Assembly: GCA_020050695.1 (NCBI GenBank)
Contig: JAGVKI010000065.1
Coordinates: 1-7,373 of the forward strand
DNA: 7,373 bases
Direction: 5' to 3'
Source: Alphaproteobacteria bacterium
GTDB lineage: Bacteria > Pseudomonadota > Alphaproteobacteria > Rickettsiales > SXRF01
The notes beneath the pieces are model-generated. The model searched no databases. It saw only the letters and a list, made by a program, of their open reading frames with translations, and had not been told where the DNA came from. The translations under genes were made by a program, and so were the position numbers. This document shows, piece after piece, positions 7,151 to 7,373 of this stretch (positions within the stretch are counted from its first letter, which is position 1; each line of letters starts with the position of its first letter).

Positions 7151-7373
7151 ATGGAAAATGATCCCAACAGTATATACGCCCGCATTGGCGGAAAAGACGC
7201 CGTAACGGCCACCGTTATCAAACTCTATGAGAAGATATTGATGGATGAGAGCCTGCAGCGTTTTTTTGACGGTGTAGACATCGCACGTATCCGCAGCAGC
7301 CAGGTGGCGTTCGTTACCATGGCATTGGGCGGGCCGCATCACTACAGCGGAGCGAACCTGCGCCAGGCGCATG
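7151..7373 (+). CDS. Group I truncated haemoglobin (partial, 5' end)
   Basis: The first 74 codons are present and the gene runs off the right edge. YARIGG, a Tyr at LYEKIL, FFDGVD, and ALGGPHHYSG followed by LRQAH are hallmarks of 2-on-2 globins of group I (TrHbN type). Aligned by eye to Mycobacterium tuberculosis TrHbN: Y26 is Tyr B10, I47 is E7, Q51 is Gln E11, and H74, the last complete codon, is the proximal haem ligand His F8. In that family Tyr B10/Gln E11 stabilise bound O2 and support NO dioxygenation to nitrate; members can also act as O2 or NO sensors. The ATG at 7151 is 11 bases after the preceding stop. AAGG is only two bases upstream of it, so initiation may rely on coupling. No terminator intervenes, so it is probably co-transcribed with the kinase operon. 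Confidence 0.9.
   Translation, partial: MENDPNSIYARIGGKDAVTATVIKLYEKILMDESLQRFFDGVDIARIRSSQVAFVTMALGGPHHYSGANLRQAH

Noticed and set aside
7137..7153. Terminator between the kinase and globin genes
   Set aside because: The gap is only 11 bases and holds neither a stem nor a T-run; co-transcription is the simpler reading.

Overview
The window is a signal-transduction locus from a Gram-negative, probably flagellated proteobacterium of intermediate GC. An alphaproteobacterium is my best guess, at low confidence. The guess rests on long hybrid kinases, a CheZ-like C-terminal peptide at the left edge, a group I truncated haemoglobin at the right edge, and a well-formed sigma-54 promoter with an IHF site.

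Layout: (1) 1-148 (+) is the last 48 codons of a gene whose C-terminal helix resembles the CheY-docking tail of CheZ. (2) 140-3172 (-) is a 1010-residue membrane hybrid histidine kinase (7 TM, CHASE-like periplasmic domain, TM, HisKA, HATPase, receiver, HPt). It converges on the first gene and overlaps it by 9 bp. (3) 3173-3386 is an AT-rich divergent intergenic region holding several inverted repeats, a consensus IHF site and a GG-N10-GC sigma-54 promoter reading to the right. (4) 3387-4286, 4283-4747, 4737-7139 and 7151-past the end (+) are four tightly packed genes: a response regulator with a novel N-terminal domain, a stand-alone receiver, a soluble PAS-PAS hybrid kinase with HPt, and a truncated haemoglobin. 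The first three overlap by 4 and 11 bp; the last follows after an 11-nt gap.

Working model (inference): the two kinases are paralogues sharing a HisKA-HATPase-REC-HPt chassis with different sensors, one for a periplasmic ligand and one for a cytoplasmic signal. Both could pass phosphate by His-Asp-His-Asp relay to the two small receivers. Neither receiver has a DNA-binding domain, so output is probably through protein contacts. The first receiver carries an N-terminal domain that looks like a degenerate GGDEF/cyclase fold (DGDVF in the signature position). The globin in the same operon suggests a link to NO, O2 or redox. The rightward operon appears to depend on sigma-54 and an enhancer-binding protein, whereas no clear promoter could be assigned to the leftward kinase.
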